57,811 nt of DNA from NCBI RefSeq assembly GCF_000685295.1, contig NZ_ARYL01000026.1, forward strand, positions 1-57,811, in the 5' to 3' direction. This DNA is from Hyphomonas oceanitis SCH89. GTDB taxonomy: Bacteria; Pseudomonadota; Alphaproteobacteria; Caulobacterales; Hyphomonadaceae. This document shows positions 35,636-45,220 of this stretch, piece after piece. The notes beneath the pieces were generated by a model. That model had not been told where the DNA came from. It did no database searches and worked only from the letters and a program-made list of their open reading frames with translations. The position numbers and the translations under genes are program-made. How positions within the stretch are numbered: the first letter of the stretch is position 1; each line of letters starts with the position of its first letter.

Positions 35636-37771
35636 ATGCCTTCCGATTCACACTGGCGTGAAAGCCCGGCGCACGCCATGGATATCGATGCTATCGTCAC
35701 TGAGCTGACGCTTGAGGAAAAGATCGCGATGATGTCGGGCAGCGGTTTTTATCGCATCCATACAGAGTCCAAGAAATGGGGTGCAAAACCATATCCTGCT
35801 GGCGCTGCGAACGAGCGCCTTGGCATCGAAGGTTTCAAATTCAGCGATGGACCGCGAGGCGTGATCGTCGGTCACTCAACCTGTTTTCCCTGCTCCATGG
35901 CCCGGGGCGCGACTTTCGATCGCGACCTTGAGTGGCGTGTTGGCGAAGTGATGGCGATCGAAGCCCGCGCCCAGGGCGTGAACTTGCTTGGGCAAGTCTG
36001 CGTGAATTTGCTGCGCCACCCTGCCTGGGGCAGAGCGCAGGAAACCTATGGAGAGGACTCTTACCACCTGGGCGAAATGGGCGCCGCGCTTTCTAGCGGC
36101 ACACAACATCACAACGTCATTTCTACGGTGAAGCATTTTGCACTGAACAGCCTGGAAAATACGCGGTTCGAGCTTGATGTCCGCGTAAGCGAACGGACGC
36201 TGCGCGAAGTCTATCTACCTCACTTTCGAAAGATCATTGAAGCCGGATGCCTGTCCGTCATGAGCGCCTATAACAAGATAAACGGCACCTATTGTGGTCA
36301 GAACGCGTATCTGCTGACAGATATTCTGAGACGTGAGTGGGGTTTTGAGGGTTTCGTTCACTCTGACTGGGTTCTTGGTGTTTATAGCCCGCATGGCGCA
36401 GAAGCTGGACTTGACATCGAAAATCCCGAACCAGCCTGGTACGGTGAAAAACTCCTCAAGGCTGTTCGCGAAGGTGCTATTGACGAAGCTGTCGTCAACC
36501 AAGCCGTGCGGCGCATGCTGCAGACATTGAAAGTCATTGAGGAGACTGCAGATCCACGGGAGAGCTACCCTGCCAGCCTCGTTGCCTGCGACGTTCATAC
36601 AGGACTCGCATGTGAAGTTGCTGAAAAGTCCGCTGTTCTTCTAAAGAATACTGGGACATTGCCCCTGGACCGAACCACAATACAGAATCTTGGAGTATTT
36701 GGCAGGCTCGCCAACTTTGAAAATACTGGCGATCGCGGGTCTTCCCGGGTCAGTCCCCCCTATATTGTAACCCCTCTGGAAGGACTGACCGCCTGTCTTG
36801 GTAGTGAACAAGTCACATTTGCCGGCGACGAGTCAGCCCCTCAAGTCGCCGGCCTGGCATCGAGATCGTTCGACGCTGCAATCGTTGTCGTGGGGTACAC
36901 TGCTGCGGAAGAAGGCGAATTTATCCCGCAGGATATCAATCTCGGGCAGGACGATATTCCTGAAAGTCTGGCCGCCATACTGGACGGTGCACGCGGTCGC
37001 AATGATAGCCCCGCCATTGGCGGCGATCGCACTTCCCTTTCGCTGCCTGCAGATCAAATTGACCTGATTTGCAACATCGCCAGAGAAAACCCTCAAACGA
37101 TCGTGGTCATCGTCGCTGGCTCGGCGGTGATGGTTGAAGAGTGGATCGATGATGTGCCCGCTGCGCTACAGACCTTCTATGCCGGTATGGAAGGAGGTGC
37201 GGCCCTCGCACGCCTACTCTTCGGCGATGTGAGCCCCTCGGGACGGCTTCCCTTCAGCGTAGTACGCGATGCTACAGATTATCCGCTTTTCGACGGTACG
37301 GCCATCACGCTGGATTATGGCTACTGGCACGGTTACGCACTCCTCCAACGCCAAGATCGCGAACCCCGATTTCCGTTCGGCTACGGCCTAACCTATTCGA
37401 CATTCGCATATTCCGATCTGCGTTCTCAGCGCGTACTGGACGGAGGGCTGGAAGCTTTCGTGACTGTTGTGAATACAGGAAACCGGCGCGCAATAGATAC
37501 GCCTCAACTTTACATTGGCTGGCCTGGAAAAGCTGCAGAGCGCCCGCGACTGAGCTTGCGAGGCTTTGACCGGGTCGAACTCGGTCCTGGCGAAAGCCGG
37601 CAAGTACGGTTTCGCGTCGAACCAAGAGACCTGGCCTGGTACGATCCTGAAGCGTCCACCTGGAAGATCGAGTCTGGCTCACACAAGATCGTAATTGCAA
37701 GATCCGCGAATGACCCTGAAAATCTCTGTGTCGAGGTGGAGTTTGAAGAGGAGACATGCCTTGGACGTTAG
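35636..37771 (+). CDS. Glycoside hydrolase family 3 beta-glucosidase
   Basis: A 711-residue retaining beta-glycosidase with the complete GH3 layout: TIM barrel, alpha/beta sandwich and C-terminal fibronectin III-like domain. DGPRG is at residues 71-75 and KHF at 166-168. The presumed nucleophile is Asp244 in HSDW; the residue before is His rather than the frequent Met. LPFSVVRDATDYP and FPFGYGLTYSTFAYSDL mark the later domains. No signal peptide, so it acts in the cytoplasm on a glycoside imported by the GPH symporter. The downstream esterase start overlaps its last codons. Confidence 0.94.
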   Translation: MPSDSHWRESPAHAMDIDAIVTELTLEEKIAMMSGSGFYRIHTESKKWGAKPYPAGAANERLGIEGFKFSDGPRGVIVGHSTCFPCSMARGATFDRDLEWRVGEVMAIEARAQGVNLLGQVCVNLLRHPAWGRAQETYGEDSYHLGEMGAALSSGTQHHNVISTVKHFALNSLENTRFELDVRVSERTLREVYLPHFRKIIEAGCLSVMSAYNKINGTYCGQNAYLLTDILRREWGFEGFVHSDWVLGVYSPHGAEAGLDIENPEPAWYGEKLLKAVREGAIDEAVVNQAVRRMLQTLKVIEETADPRESYPASLVACDVHTGLACEVAEKSAVLLKNTGTLPLDRTTIQNLGVFGRLANFENTGDRGSSRVSPPYIVTPLEGLTACLGSEQVTFAGDESAPQVAGLASRSFDAAIVVVGYTAAEEGEFIPQDINLGQDDIPESLAAILDGARGRNDSPAIGGDRTSLSLPADQIDLICNIARENPQTIVVIVAGSAVMVEEWIDDVPAALQTFYAGMEGGAALARLLFGDVSPSGRLPFSVVRDATDYPLFDGTAITLDYGYWHGYALLQRQDREPRFPFGYGLTYSTFAYSDLRSQRVLDGGLEAFVTVVNTGNRRAIDTPQLYIGWPGKAAERPRLSLRGFDRVELGPGESRQVRFRVEPRDLAWYDPEASTWKIESGSHKIVIARSANDPENLCVEVEFEEETCLGR

Positions 37772-39488
37772 GACTATCTGGCTTCCGCTCGTCTTCATTC
37801 TCTGGCTTACGGCATGTGGGGGACCTGTCTATGTTCCGCCCCAGCCCCTTGAAGCGTCAGACGAAACAACAATCGAAATCCGGTCGGGAACGATTGTCGG
37901 CGGAAAGACCGACAATGGTGCCCGCGCATGGCTGGGTATTCCATACGCCGCGCCGCCCATTGGGGATTTGCGCTGGCGTCCGCCTCAAATCGCAAATACT
38001 TGGGAAGAAACCTTTCCAGCGGTCCAGCACGGGACGTGGTGTCCGCAGATAACCAACGGACTAGATGCGCTATCGGGCCTGCCGAAAGGCGAAATGCGTG
38101 GAGATGAGAACTGCCTGTTTCTTGATATCTACGCCCCATCCGGTTCGTCTCCTGAAAGCGAGCTGCCCGTCATGTTCTGGATTCATGGCGGCTCAAATGT
38201 ATGGGGGCGCGCAGAACAATATGACGGAGCGCGCCTTGCCGAGACACAACAGGTTGTCGTGGTCGTCGCCCAATACAGGCTCGGTCCCTTGGGGTGGTTC
38301 GCCCATCCCGCGCTCGAAGATGGCATTGCGAACTTTGCCCTGCTGGATCTTGTCATGGGTCTGGAGTGGGTCGCTGAGAATATCCACGCATTCGGCGGCA
38401 ATCCCGCTCGCGTGACCCTTTTCGGGGAAAGCGCCGGAGGCAACAATGTGCTGGCGCTTCTGGCGATGCCGGACGTTGACGGGCTTTACCGCGCGGCAAT
38501 CGTGCAAAGCGCGCTTCCATCCAGCTTGCCTCTTGATCTTGCGCGAAACGGCATCGCAGGCGTCGCTATCGGCGCAGTGCCGGCAGCCGAAACCTTTACG
38601 GCGGATAGCGATCCCGATGCAGAGGATTTGAGAACAGCCCCATTACAGGCAATATTTTCCGCCTTTAAAACTGGACGTACCCCAACGGTTATTCAGGATG
38701 GTCATACCTTACCTGCCATCTCGCTTGGCGAGGCGGTTGTGATACACCAGTCCGGCGCTGATATTCCCGTCATACTCGGCTCGAACCGTGATGAAGCAAA
38801 ATACCTGTTGGCTTTCGACCCTGCTTTCACAAAAAAAGTGTTCGGCGTTTTCCCGAAAGCCCGAGACGCTGAATATTATGACAGCACATCTACTTACATG
38901 ACGGGGCTGTGGCGCGTTATCGGTGTTTCATCCTTTGCCAGTGAGCTTGCCCTTCATTCGGCTGGCCCCGTTCGGACTTATCGCTTCGACTGGGACGAGG
39001 CAGGCTCCGCAGGCCCGACCGATCTCAGCCATCTGCTCGGCGCTGCCCACAGTCTTGAAGTGCCGTTCGTGTTTGGGCGGTTCAGTAACTTTCTGGGCCG
39101 GCTTGACCGGAAGCTGTTCACCAGTGCCAACGAGTCCCGTCGAATTGAACTGTCTGAGATCATGATGGCGTGCTGGGGGCAGTTTGCCCATCAAGGGTCT
39201 GGGGAACGGATTTTTTCAGCCCCTTGCCAGCATTGGCCTGTCGTCTCCGATGATCATGACCTTCAGCATACGATGGTTTTCGACACGACCGCCGACGGCG
39301 GCGTGCGGCCCGTCCCGGAGACATTGGGATTGGACGCTCTTCTGGATGCAATCGATCGGGACCCTGCTCTCGATACAGACGACCGCCGTTGTGACCTGGT
39401 CGAACGCCTGCAGCGAGCCTACGGCATGGTCGCTTCGGCCAACACCTTAGCGGAGCTCGCTCAAATCTGCGACCCCTTGAAAAGATAA
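37761..39488 (+). CDS. Lipoprotein type-B carboxylesterase (island 1, first paralogue)
   Basis: A 575-residue carboxylesterase. A TTG at 37761, behind GAGGAGA, gives a lipoprotein signal with lipobox LTAC (Cys19); an ATG start at 37695 would bury this signal behind unrelated residues. The catalytic triad is Ser224 in FGESAGG, Glu in SNRDEAKYL and His in LGAAHSLEVPFVFG. The oxyanion loop is IHGGSNVWG. It would cleave ester bonds outside the cytoplasm. It closely resembles the opposed esterase at 39595-41349, sharing CPQITN, GDENCLFLDIYAPSG-like and EVPFVFG segments, so the two are paralogues. Confidence 0.9.
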   Translation: MDVRTIWLPLVFILWLTACGGPVYVPPQPLEASDETTIEIRSGTIVGGKTDNGARAWLGIPYAAPPIGDLRWRPPQIANTWEETFPAVQHGTWCPQITNGLDALSGLPKGEMRGDENCLFLDIYAPSGSSPESELPVMFWIHGGSNVWGRAEQYDGARLAETQQVVVVVAQYRLGPLGWFAHPALEDGIANFALLDLVMGLEWVAENIHAFGGNPARVTLFGESAGGNNVLALLAMPDVDGLYRAAIVQSALPSSLPLDLARNGIAGVAIGAVPAAETFTADSDPDAEDLRTAPLQAIFSAFKTGRTPTVIQDGHTLPAISLGEAVVIHQSGADIPVILGSNRDEAKYLLAFDPAFTKKVFGVFPKARDAEYYDSTSTYMTGLWRVIGVSSFASELALHSAGPVRTYRFDWDEAGSAGPTDLSHLLGAAHSLEVPFVFGRFSNFLGRLDRKLFTSANESRRIELSEIMMACWGQFAHQGSGERIFSAPCQHWPVVSDDHDLQHTMVFDTTADGGVRPVPETLGLDALLDAIDRDPALDTDDRRCDLVERLQRAYGMVASANTLAELAQICDPLKR

Positions 39489-39594
39489 GCGGCCCAAGCC
39501 AGCAAGGACTGGCCATATATGAGTGCGGCCAGTCCGACCAGTTCAGCGTCGCTCAAGTGCGAGTTTCTTCGCCATCACACCAAGCACCGGCGCC

Positions 39595-41349
39595 TTATGT
39601 ATTCGAGCAAAGTTGTTGCGCGAAAGCGGCCAGTTCCGGTGCGGCAAGACCAAATACCTGGTTCATCTCCATTGCCGTGCGGCATTTCTCTTCTGCATTG
39701 ATTGCGCCGGAGCCGGACAGGTCCGACATAATGTCTTCCAGAGAGTCGTCGTCTGCCGACATCCGCAGTCCTCCATCCCAGCTTGTATCCAGGATCATCG
39801 TCTCAGGTCCAAGGACACTCGCCGCAGATTGCCACAAAGGCAAGTTGCCGTTTCGGCCTCTTCCCGGCGCACCGGTATAGGCGAACTGGGCCCAGTATGA
39901 CATCATCTGCGCGGACAATTCGAGCCGGCGGGCTTCATTGCGCGCATGATAGATCATGGCGGAAGCATCGCCGAAGAAATTATCGAATGTACCGAACACA
40001 AATGGAACCTCAATGATATGAGTCGCCCCGAGAAGGCGCGAGACATCCACAATCAAGTAATACCCCTCCTCGTCCCAATCGAACTGATAGGTGTACAAAC
40101 CATCGAAAGCATCATCGATGAGTTGCTCAGTAGGCTCCACAACACCGGTTACGCGCCATGTGCGGCTAAGCGCTGACGTGAATGTGTCGTAGAATTGCCG
40201 GTCCCGGATGAAAGGGATTCCCGCCAGCGAACCGGTAAACTCCTCATCGAAACCGAAGAAGAGTTTGGCTTCGTCCCGGTTCGAACCAATCATCAATGGG
40301 CGATTGTCAAAACCATTGGGTGACGCGAGTGTCTCAAAAACACCAGCGTCCGGTATTACAATGCCGTCTTCGATCATCGACGGTACGCTGAAATTGACTT
40401 CATCATTTGGGCGATAGGCATCGAATATAGTGTCCAGAGGCAATGTCCTCAAATCATCTCCATCGTGCGCAGGGTTTTCAGGGAACCAGCTATCAATAAC
40501 CTGAGAGGATGGATTTTTGGTTCCGCTGCCACCGTTCTCTGCACGATCCACGGAGATGCTTATCGGCACGCCGCTCTGTGCAATTGCGCCCTGGAACAGG
40601 GTCTGGGTAAGCGGGGAGACGTGCAGGCCGAGCGTCGCAATAGCTCCCGAACTTTCGCCAAACAGGGTCACACGTGCGGTATCGCCACCAAATACCCCAA
40701 TGTTGTCTTCAACCCATTCCAGCGCGGCAACGGCATCGAGCAAACCGAAGTTGGGTGAAACATCGTGCGGATCTTGCGGTGATTCACGCAGAGCTGGCGT
40801 TGAAAGCGCACCCAAAGGGCCAATCCTGTACTGAGGAATGACAACGACCAGATCCTGCTCCTCGGCGAGGATAGACCCGTCATACTGTGACGCGCGTCCC
40901 CAGATATTTGCACCGCCATGCAACCAGACCATAACCGGCCATCCTTCTGGCGGCGGCGTGCCGGACGGCGCATAGATGTTCAGGTAGAGACAATCTTCGT
41001 TGCCCCTGAGCTCGCCCTGGGTAATCCCGTAAAACTCATCGAGCTGATTGGTAATCTGAGGACACCAGTCAGGCTGTACGACAGCTTCCATGACCCCTGT
41101 CCACGCTGCTGGTGAACGCGGTGCCCGCCAACGCAAATCCCCTACAGGGGGTGCGGCATAAGGGACACCCAACCAGGCGGGGCCGCCATTGCCAGTCCTA
41201 AATCCAATCAATTCTCCCTGCCCTATGGTCCTCGATGTCGTCGGGTCCTGCGTATGAACGGTGTCCGCTTCCTCGTCGCGGCACGCGCCGAGCAGTGCAA
41301 TCCCAGCTGCCGCCACGATTACTTTTGTTTTCTGCCATTTATCAGTCAT
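39595..41349 (-). CDS. Lipoprotein type-B carboxylesterase (island 1, second paralogue)
   Basis: A 584-residue carboxylesterase with lipobox LGAC (Cys23). The nucleophile is Ser233 in FGESSGA, where the common Ala after Ser is replaced by Ser; Glu lies in SNRDEAKLF and His in LGATHIIEVPFVFG. The oxyanion loop is LHGGANIWG. GGGAGGAGC precedes the ATG. It converges on its paralogue, but its own promoter region carries the third copy of the shared operator, so the two are likely co-regulated from separate transcripts. Confidence 0.92.
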   Translation of the reverse strand: MTDKWQKTKVIVAAAGIALLGACRDEEADTVHTQDPTTSRTIGQGELIGFRTGNGGPAWLGVPYAAPPVGDLRWRAPRSPAAWTGVMEAVVQPDWCPQITNQLDEFYGITQGELRGNEDCLYLNIYAPSGTPPPEGWPVMVWLHGGANIWGRASQYDGSILAEEQDLVVVIPQYRIGPLGALSTPALRESPQDPHDVSPNFGLLDAVAALEWVEDNIGVFGGDTARVTLFGESSGAIATLGLHVSPLTQTLFQGAIAQSGVPISISVDRAENGGSGTKNPSSQVIDSWFPENPAHDGDDLRTLPLDTIFDAYRPNDEVNFSVPSMIEDGIVIPDAGVFETLASPNGFDNRPLMIGSNRDEAKLFFGFDEEFTGSLAGIPFIRDRQFYDTFTSALSRTWRVTGVVEPTEQLIDDAFDGLYTYQFDWDEEGYYLIVDVSRLLGATHIIEVPFVFGTFDNFFGDASAMIYHARNEARRLELSAQMMSYWAQFAYTGAPGRGRNGNLPLWQSAASVLGPETMILDTSWDGGLRMSADDDSLEDIMSDLSGSGAINAEEKCRTAMEMNQVFGLAAPELAAFAQQLCSNT

Positions 41350-41478
41350 TTTTGCTCCTCCCTAAGGGCATTTTTTTGTCGTCCCAAAAGACCTTTGCCG
41401 TGATCGCTTGTTCACGCTTTGCAGGTAGCCATCACTGGAATACCCGGCATTTCGCGACACTTTACACTAGCAGGACTT

Positions 41479-41499
41479 AAAACCATCCAATAGGATGAA
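41479..41499 (-). promoter_or_regulatory. Shared 21-bp operator, copy 3 (esterase promoter)
   Basis: The plus strand reads AAAACCATCC, four bases, GGATGAA. It is 130 bases upstream of the leftward esterase. On the minus strand a TTGCAC at 41518-41513 could be a -35 element 13 bases before the operator. The dyad core makes orientation uncertain. Confidence 0.75.
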
Positions 41500-41881
41500 A
41501 ATATAAAATGTCGTGCAAAGTTACGCTTTCTGAGCATGTATTGTCTGGGTGTATAAGGGATTGGTTCGTCAGCAGAGCGACCCGCAAACAGGCGGCCGAA
41601 ACTGTTCCGTAAGTAACGTTGCGCAGTGTCTATCTATGTACTGATTTCCGTAATTGTTGCATCACCATGATATGCGGAGTGGTCTCAACCTCCTCCGAGG
41701 ACTGACTGATAACTCGCCGACATGGGAAAGAGTTGCAGTATAGCTATGCGCTAATCTTCAGCCGTGCTTCCCGACGGTGAAATGATCTATCCCCAGCAGG
41801 TCAGAAATAACGGACAAGCGCTATTTAGCTGTATGTACAGGGCAGAAAATTCCGCTAGACCGGCACGCATGCGCATGGAGT
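41500..41881. other. Intergenic stretch between esterase promoter and LysR gene end
   Basis: About 380 bases without a gene. CTGTATGTACAG at 41829-41840 is a near-perfect dyad close to the LysR stop and could be a small transcription-factor site. Nothing else was recognised. Confidence 0.4.
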
Positions 41882-42847
41882 TTATGCCCCCATTGTGGTC
41901 TCTGTCTCGGGCCAGGCAATGATATGCATCAGCTTTTCCCGGAGCCATAATTCTGCAGGCTCATTGTCCGTCTGCGCATGCCAAACCAGGTAAAGCACGA
42001 TGCGCGGCAAGGGAAAATCAGAAGTGCGTGCCTTCACCGCGTAACGGCGTTCGCAACTTTCCGCAAAACGTGCCGGAATAGTGGCGAGAGATCCGGTCCT
42101 TTCAACGACCGCAGGGATTGAGGCAATCGTCGGCATCCGGAACCGTATATCGCGTCTTACACCTTGTAAGGCCAGACTGCGGTCGAGGACACGGGCCCTG
42201 CTGACCGGTAGCGTGAAACCGACATGCCAGCGTCCGGCATATGTTTCCAGCGTCATCGGCATATCGCTTGCCCGCTTGGCTGCGTCCAGGATGACAAGAT
42301 CCTCTTCGTAGACTTTCGCCCATCTCAGAGCGCGATTGTAGCGTGGTAATCGGGCTTTTTCGCCGGGAGCGACAAGGGCATAGTCGATAACGAGATCGAC
42401 ACGTCCGTCTTCCAGTTCCCTCTCAAGGTCAGCGGGGCTCGCCGCAAGCGTCGAAAGTGAGATGTCAGGAGCCTCACGGGAAAGAAGCTGCATTAAGGCG
42501 GGCACAACGATGTCGTCTCCGCCGCCGGATATGCTGATCGTGTAAGTTCGCGATGCCTGCACCGGATCGAAGGGAGCCGGTTTCGCAAGCGCCGCAGTCA
42601 GCGACTCCAGTGCGGGCCGGAATTTCCGTGTCAGTTCCAGCGCATAAGGCGTCGGCTGCATCCCCCTCCCTGTCCGCACCAAAAGCGGATCCTTCCAGAG
42701 CTTGCGCATGCGCGACAAGGCCTGGCTGACGGCTGACTGAGTCATCCCCAGCTTGTCGGCGGCAACCGTCACGCTGCGGTCCTCTACGACCGCGGTCAGG
42801 ATGGGCAGCAGGTTGAGATCAACACTCCTGATATGCATAATGCTCAT
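41882..42847 (-). CDS. LysR-family regulator (island 2)
   Basis: A 321-residue LysR regulator of the NodD/LinR-like group: VDLNLLPILTAVVEDRSVTVAADKLGMTQSAVSQALSRMR is the helix-turn-helix, followed by the effector domain. ATG 42847 or 42838 may be used. It is divergent from a TonB receptor, an M28-like protein and an esterase and is probably their regulator. A similar LysR-TonB-esterase arrangement is known from loci that take up and hydrolyse bulky esters in sphingomonads; that comparison is inference. Confidence 0.92.
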   Translation of the reverse strand: MSIMHIRSVDLNLLPILTAVVEDRSVTVAADKLGMTQSAVSQALSRMRKLWKDPLLVRTGRGMQPTPYALELTRKFRPALESLTAALAKPAPFDPVQASRTYTISISGGGDDIVVPALMQLLSREAPDISLSTLAASPADLERELEDGRVDLVIDYALVAPGEKARLPRYNRALRWAKVYEEDLVILDAAKRASDMPMTLETYAGRWHVGFTLPVSRARVLDRSLALQGVRRDIRFRMPTIASIPAVVERTGSLATIPARFAESCERRYAVKARTSDFPLPRIVLYLVWHAQTDNEPAELWLREKLMHIIAWPETETTMGA

Positions 42848-42863
42848 AACCTTGCAACTTCAT

Positions 42864-42875
42864 ATTCATTTGAAT
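42864..42875. promoter_or_regulatory. Candidate LysR site between LysR and TonB receptor genes
   Basis: ATTCATTTGAAT is a dyad (ATTCA, TT, TGAAT) in the short divergent region. It overlaps where promoters of both genes should lie. The site is short, so the support is weak. Confidence 0.35.
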
Positions 42876-42949
42876 TCATTAAAGGCATGTCGGAGGCTTC
42901 CTGCCAAGACAACCGCGAAAAATGGCGGAACGATTGGGGAGGAACAGCT

Positions 42950-45205
42950 TTGAACACCCGTAATACATGCAGCGTGTTGGCGATTATGCTGTCGCCCGCA
43001 TTGCCGGCCTACGCTCAGGACAGTGCGCAGCAGCCGGTATCAACCAGCCAGCCAGATCGTGAAGATTCCACCCCGGCAGAAACGGCTAACACGCTTGACG
43101 TCGTCTATGTCACGGCGCGGCGCCGCACCGAGCGGCTGACGGACGTTCCCGGCTCTGCAACGGCTCTATCATCAGACTATTTGCAACAGCGTGGCAGCCC
43201 GCGCACAGCTCGCGACATTCTGGCCGGCAAGGCGGGTGTCCGCTTTTTCGACACGTCGTCTCCAGTCAATTCAGAAGTGTCCATCCGCGGCTCGTCAACT
43301 GCACGGGCAACCAATGCGGATCCGAGTGTCGGGCTCTATCGTGACGGTGCCTATATCGGTGGCGGGCTGATCGGCGGGCGCAGTTTCGCCCGGGTCGATA
43401 TCTTTGACGCCCAGCGCATCGAGGTGCTTCGCGGCGTACAGGGAGCTCTTTATGGCCGAAACGCCGTCGGCGGAGCGGTCAACCTCATCACCACCAGGCC
43501 CCAGTTCGAGACTGGCGGCTATGTGGACTTTAAGTACACGGCGGAAACCGAGGCCGTCGAGGGTCAGGCGGTGGCCAATTTCGCACCTTCGGACTCGTTG
43601 GCCTTCCGGCTGGGCGTCGATGGCGTCACCCAGGATGATGGGCTGTTCTATGACCGGCCGAATGACGTCTTCTTCGACGACCGGGATGGCGGAAGTGTGC
43701 GGGCGCAGATGCGCTATCGCAACGACCGCCTCGATGTGACCTTCCTTGGAGAGCATCAGGATCTGGACGTGCCCGGCATTACCTACCGCGTTTCGATCGC
43801 CCCCGGCGGCGTCTTTCCCGTCGGCTATGTCCAGGATCCGTACGAATACCCGCACAGCACAGCACCAACGGCCACACAGGATATTACGACCGGACAGATC
43901 AATCTCGAATACGATCTCGGCTGGGCCTCGCTGTATTCAACGACGATGTACCGTGAGCGGAAATCCGACTACGTCTTCGATGCGGATGGAGCCACCCCGG
44001 AGATCCTGGCGCAGCTCTTCGCCGAGGGCGTCATTCTCGTCCCCTTGAATGGCGGCAGTTTCGGCGGCGCGCAAGACAAGACGGAAATCTTTACGGAAGT
44101 TGCCTATCTGAGCGGGACGGCCTGGCAGGACAGTGTCGAATGGCTGGCCGGCATAGAATACCTGACCCAGACGAGTGAGGGGTCCGATCTTGGCGGCACG
44201 ACCAATCCGGTATCCGGAACCGTCACGGGTTTTCGTGGTCCCCTCGTCGTCGATTATGATTCCTACGCGGTTTTCGGTTCTCTCCAAGTCGATCTGAGTG
44301 ATCGTCTGACCGCGACAGGAGAACTGCGCTACACGGATGATGAACGCAGTGTCGATGCCAGCCGTTTCGATTTTGCGAGCGGCGCGCAGATAGGCGGGGA
44401 TGCTTTCAATTTCATGGCCGACCGCACATCTGATAATGTGTCCTACACTGGTACCCTCGCCTACCGTTTCGCTCCCGATTGGCAGGTCTATGGCAAAGCC
44501 GGGACAAGCTATCGCGCCGGCGGCTTCAATGCCAATCTAGGCGTGCCGGAACAGCCCATCCCTATCCCGTCCTCATATGATGATGAAACCTCGACGGCTT
44601 ACGAGGCAGGTCTCAAGGGGCGCGTAGACAAATTCTATGTGGCGGTCGCTGCCTACCTGTCCCAGTCTGACGATCTCATCGTCCAGCGCGACAATGGATG
44701 CGGTGCCACCGTTCCGGAATGCCCGGTCCTGTCGACAAGCTTCCTGACCAATACGGGCCAAGCCGAGACATGGGGCGTCGAACTGGAAGCAAACAGCCAG
44801 TTCGAGATCGCTGGCGGCGACCTGGCCGCGGCCTTTTCGCTGTCGCGCCAGGATGGTGAAGTGACCGGCGGGCCACTTGAAGGCCTGGCCACGGCCCAGA
44901 CACCTGAATGGATCGGCTCGCTGAACCTAAATTACAGCCGCCGTCTGACTGACTCTGTCAACCTGATCTCGAACGCCTTCTACTATGGTCAGTCCGGCGG
45001 AGTTCAGGAGCTCACAGCAGCAACTCCCGACCTGGATGACTATCAACTTCTGAACCTTAGGCTCGGGTTTCAGATCGCCAATTTCGAGCTCGCCGCCTTT
45101 GCGAACAATATTTTCGACGAAGAGTATGTGATCTTCGAGAGCGCGACGACCGAGCGGCTCGGGCAACCCAGAACGACGGGCCTGGAGCTTCGATATGAAT
45201 TCTAG
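42950..45205 (+). CDS. TonB-dependent outer-membrane receptor (island 2)
   Basis: A 751-residue TonB-dependent receptor. TTG 42950 is chosen because GGGGAGGA lies six bases upstream and the translation begins with a signal peptide ending PAYAQD; the open frame to 42833 adds a non-signal N-terminus. LDVVYVTARRRTERLTDVPGSATAL is the TonB box and plug start, and AQRIEVLRGVQGALYGRNAVGGAVNLIT is the plug motif. The barrel ends in a terminal Phe (LELRYEF). The two following genes are 15 bases and 4-base overlap away, so they form an operon. Confidence 0.92.
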   Translation: MNTRNTCSVLAIMLSPALPAYAQDSAQQPVSTSQPDREDSTPAETANTLDVVYVTARRRTERLTDVPGSATALSSDYLQQRGSPRTARDILAGKAGVRFFDTSSPVNSEVSIRGSSTARATNADPSVGLYRDGAYIGGGLIGGRSFARVDIFDAQRIEVLRGVQGALYGRNAVGGAVNLITTRPQFETGGYVDFKYTAETEAVEGQAVANFAPSDSLAFRLGVDGVTQDDGLFYDRPNDVFFDDRDGGSVRAQMRYRNDRLDVTFLGEHQDLDVPGITYRVSIAPGGVFPVGYVQDPYEYPHSTAPTATQDITTGQINLEYDLGWASLYSTTMYRERKSDYVFDADGATPEILAQLFAEGVILVPLNGGSFGGAQDKTEIFTEVAYLSGTAWQDSVEWLAGIEYLTQTSEGSDLGGTTNPVSGTVTGFRGPLVVDYDSYAVFGSLQVDLSDRLTATGELRYTDDERSVDASRFDFASGAQIGGDAFNFMADRTSDNVSYTGTLAYRFAPDWQVYGKAGTSYRAGGFNANLGVPEQPIPIPSSYDDETSTAYEAGLKGRVDKFYVAVAAYLSQSDDLIVQRDNGCGATVPECPVLSTSFLTNTGQAETWGVELEANSQFEIAGGDLAAAFSLSRQDGEVTGGPLEGLATAQTPEWIGSLNLNYSRRLTDSVNLISNAFYYGQSGGVQELTAATPDLDDYQLLNLRLGFQIANFELAAFANNIFDEEYVIFESATTERLGQPRTTGLELRYEF

Positions 45206-45220
45206 CCGCCGGATTTGTCG

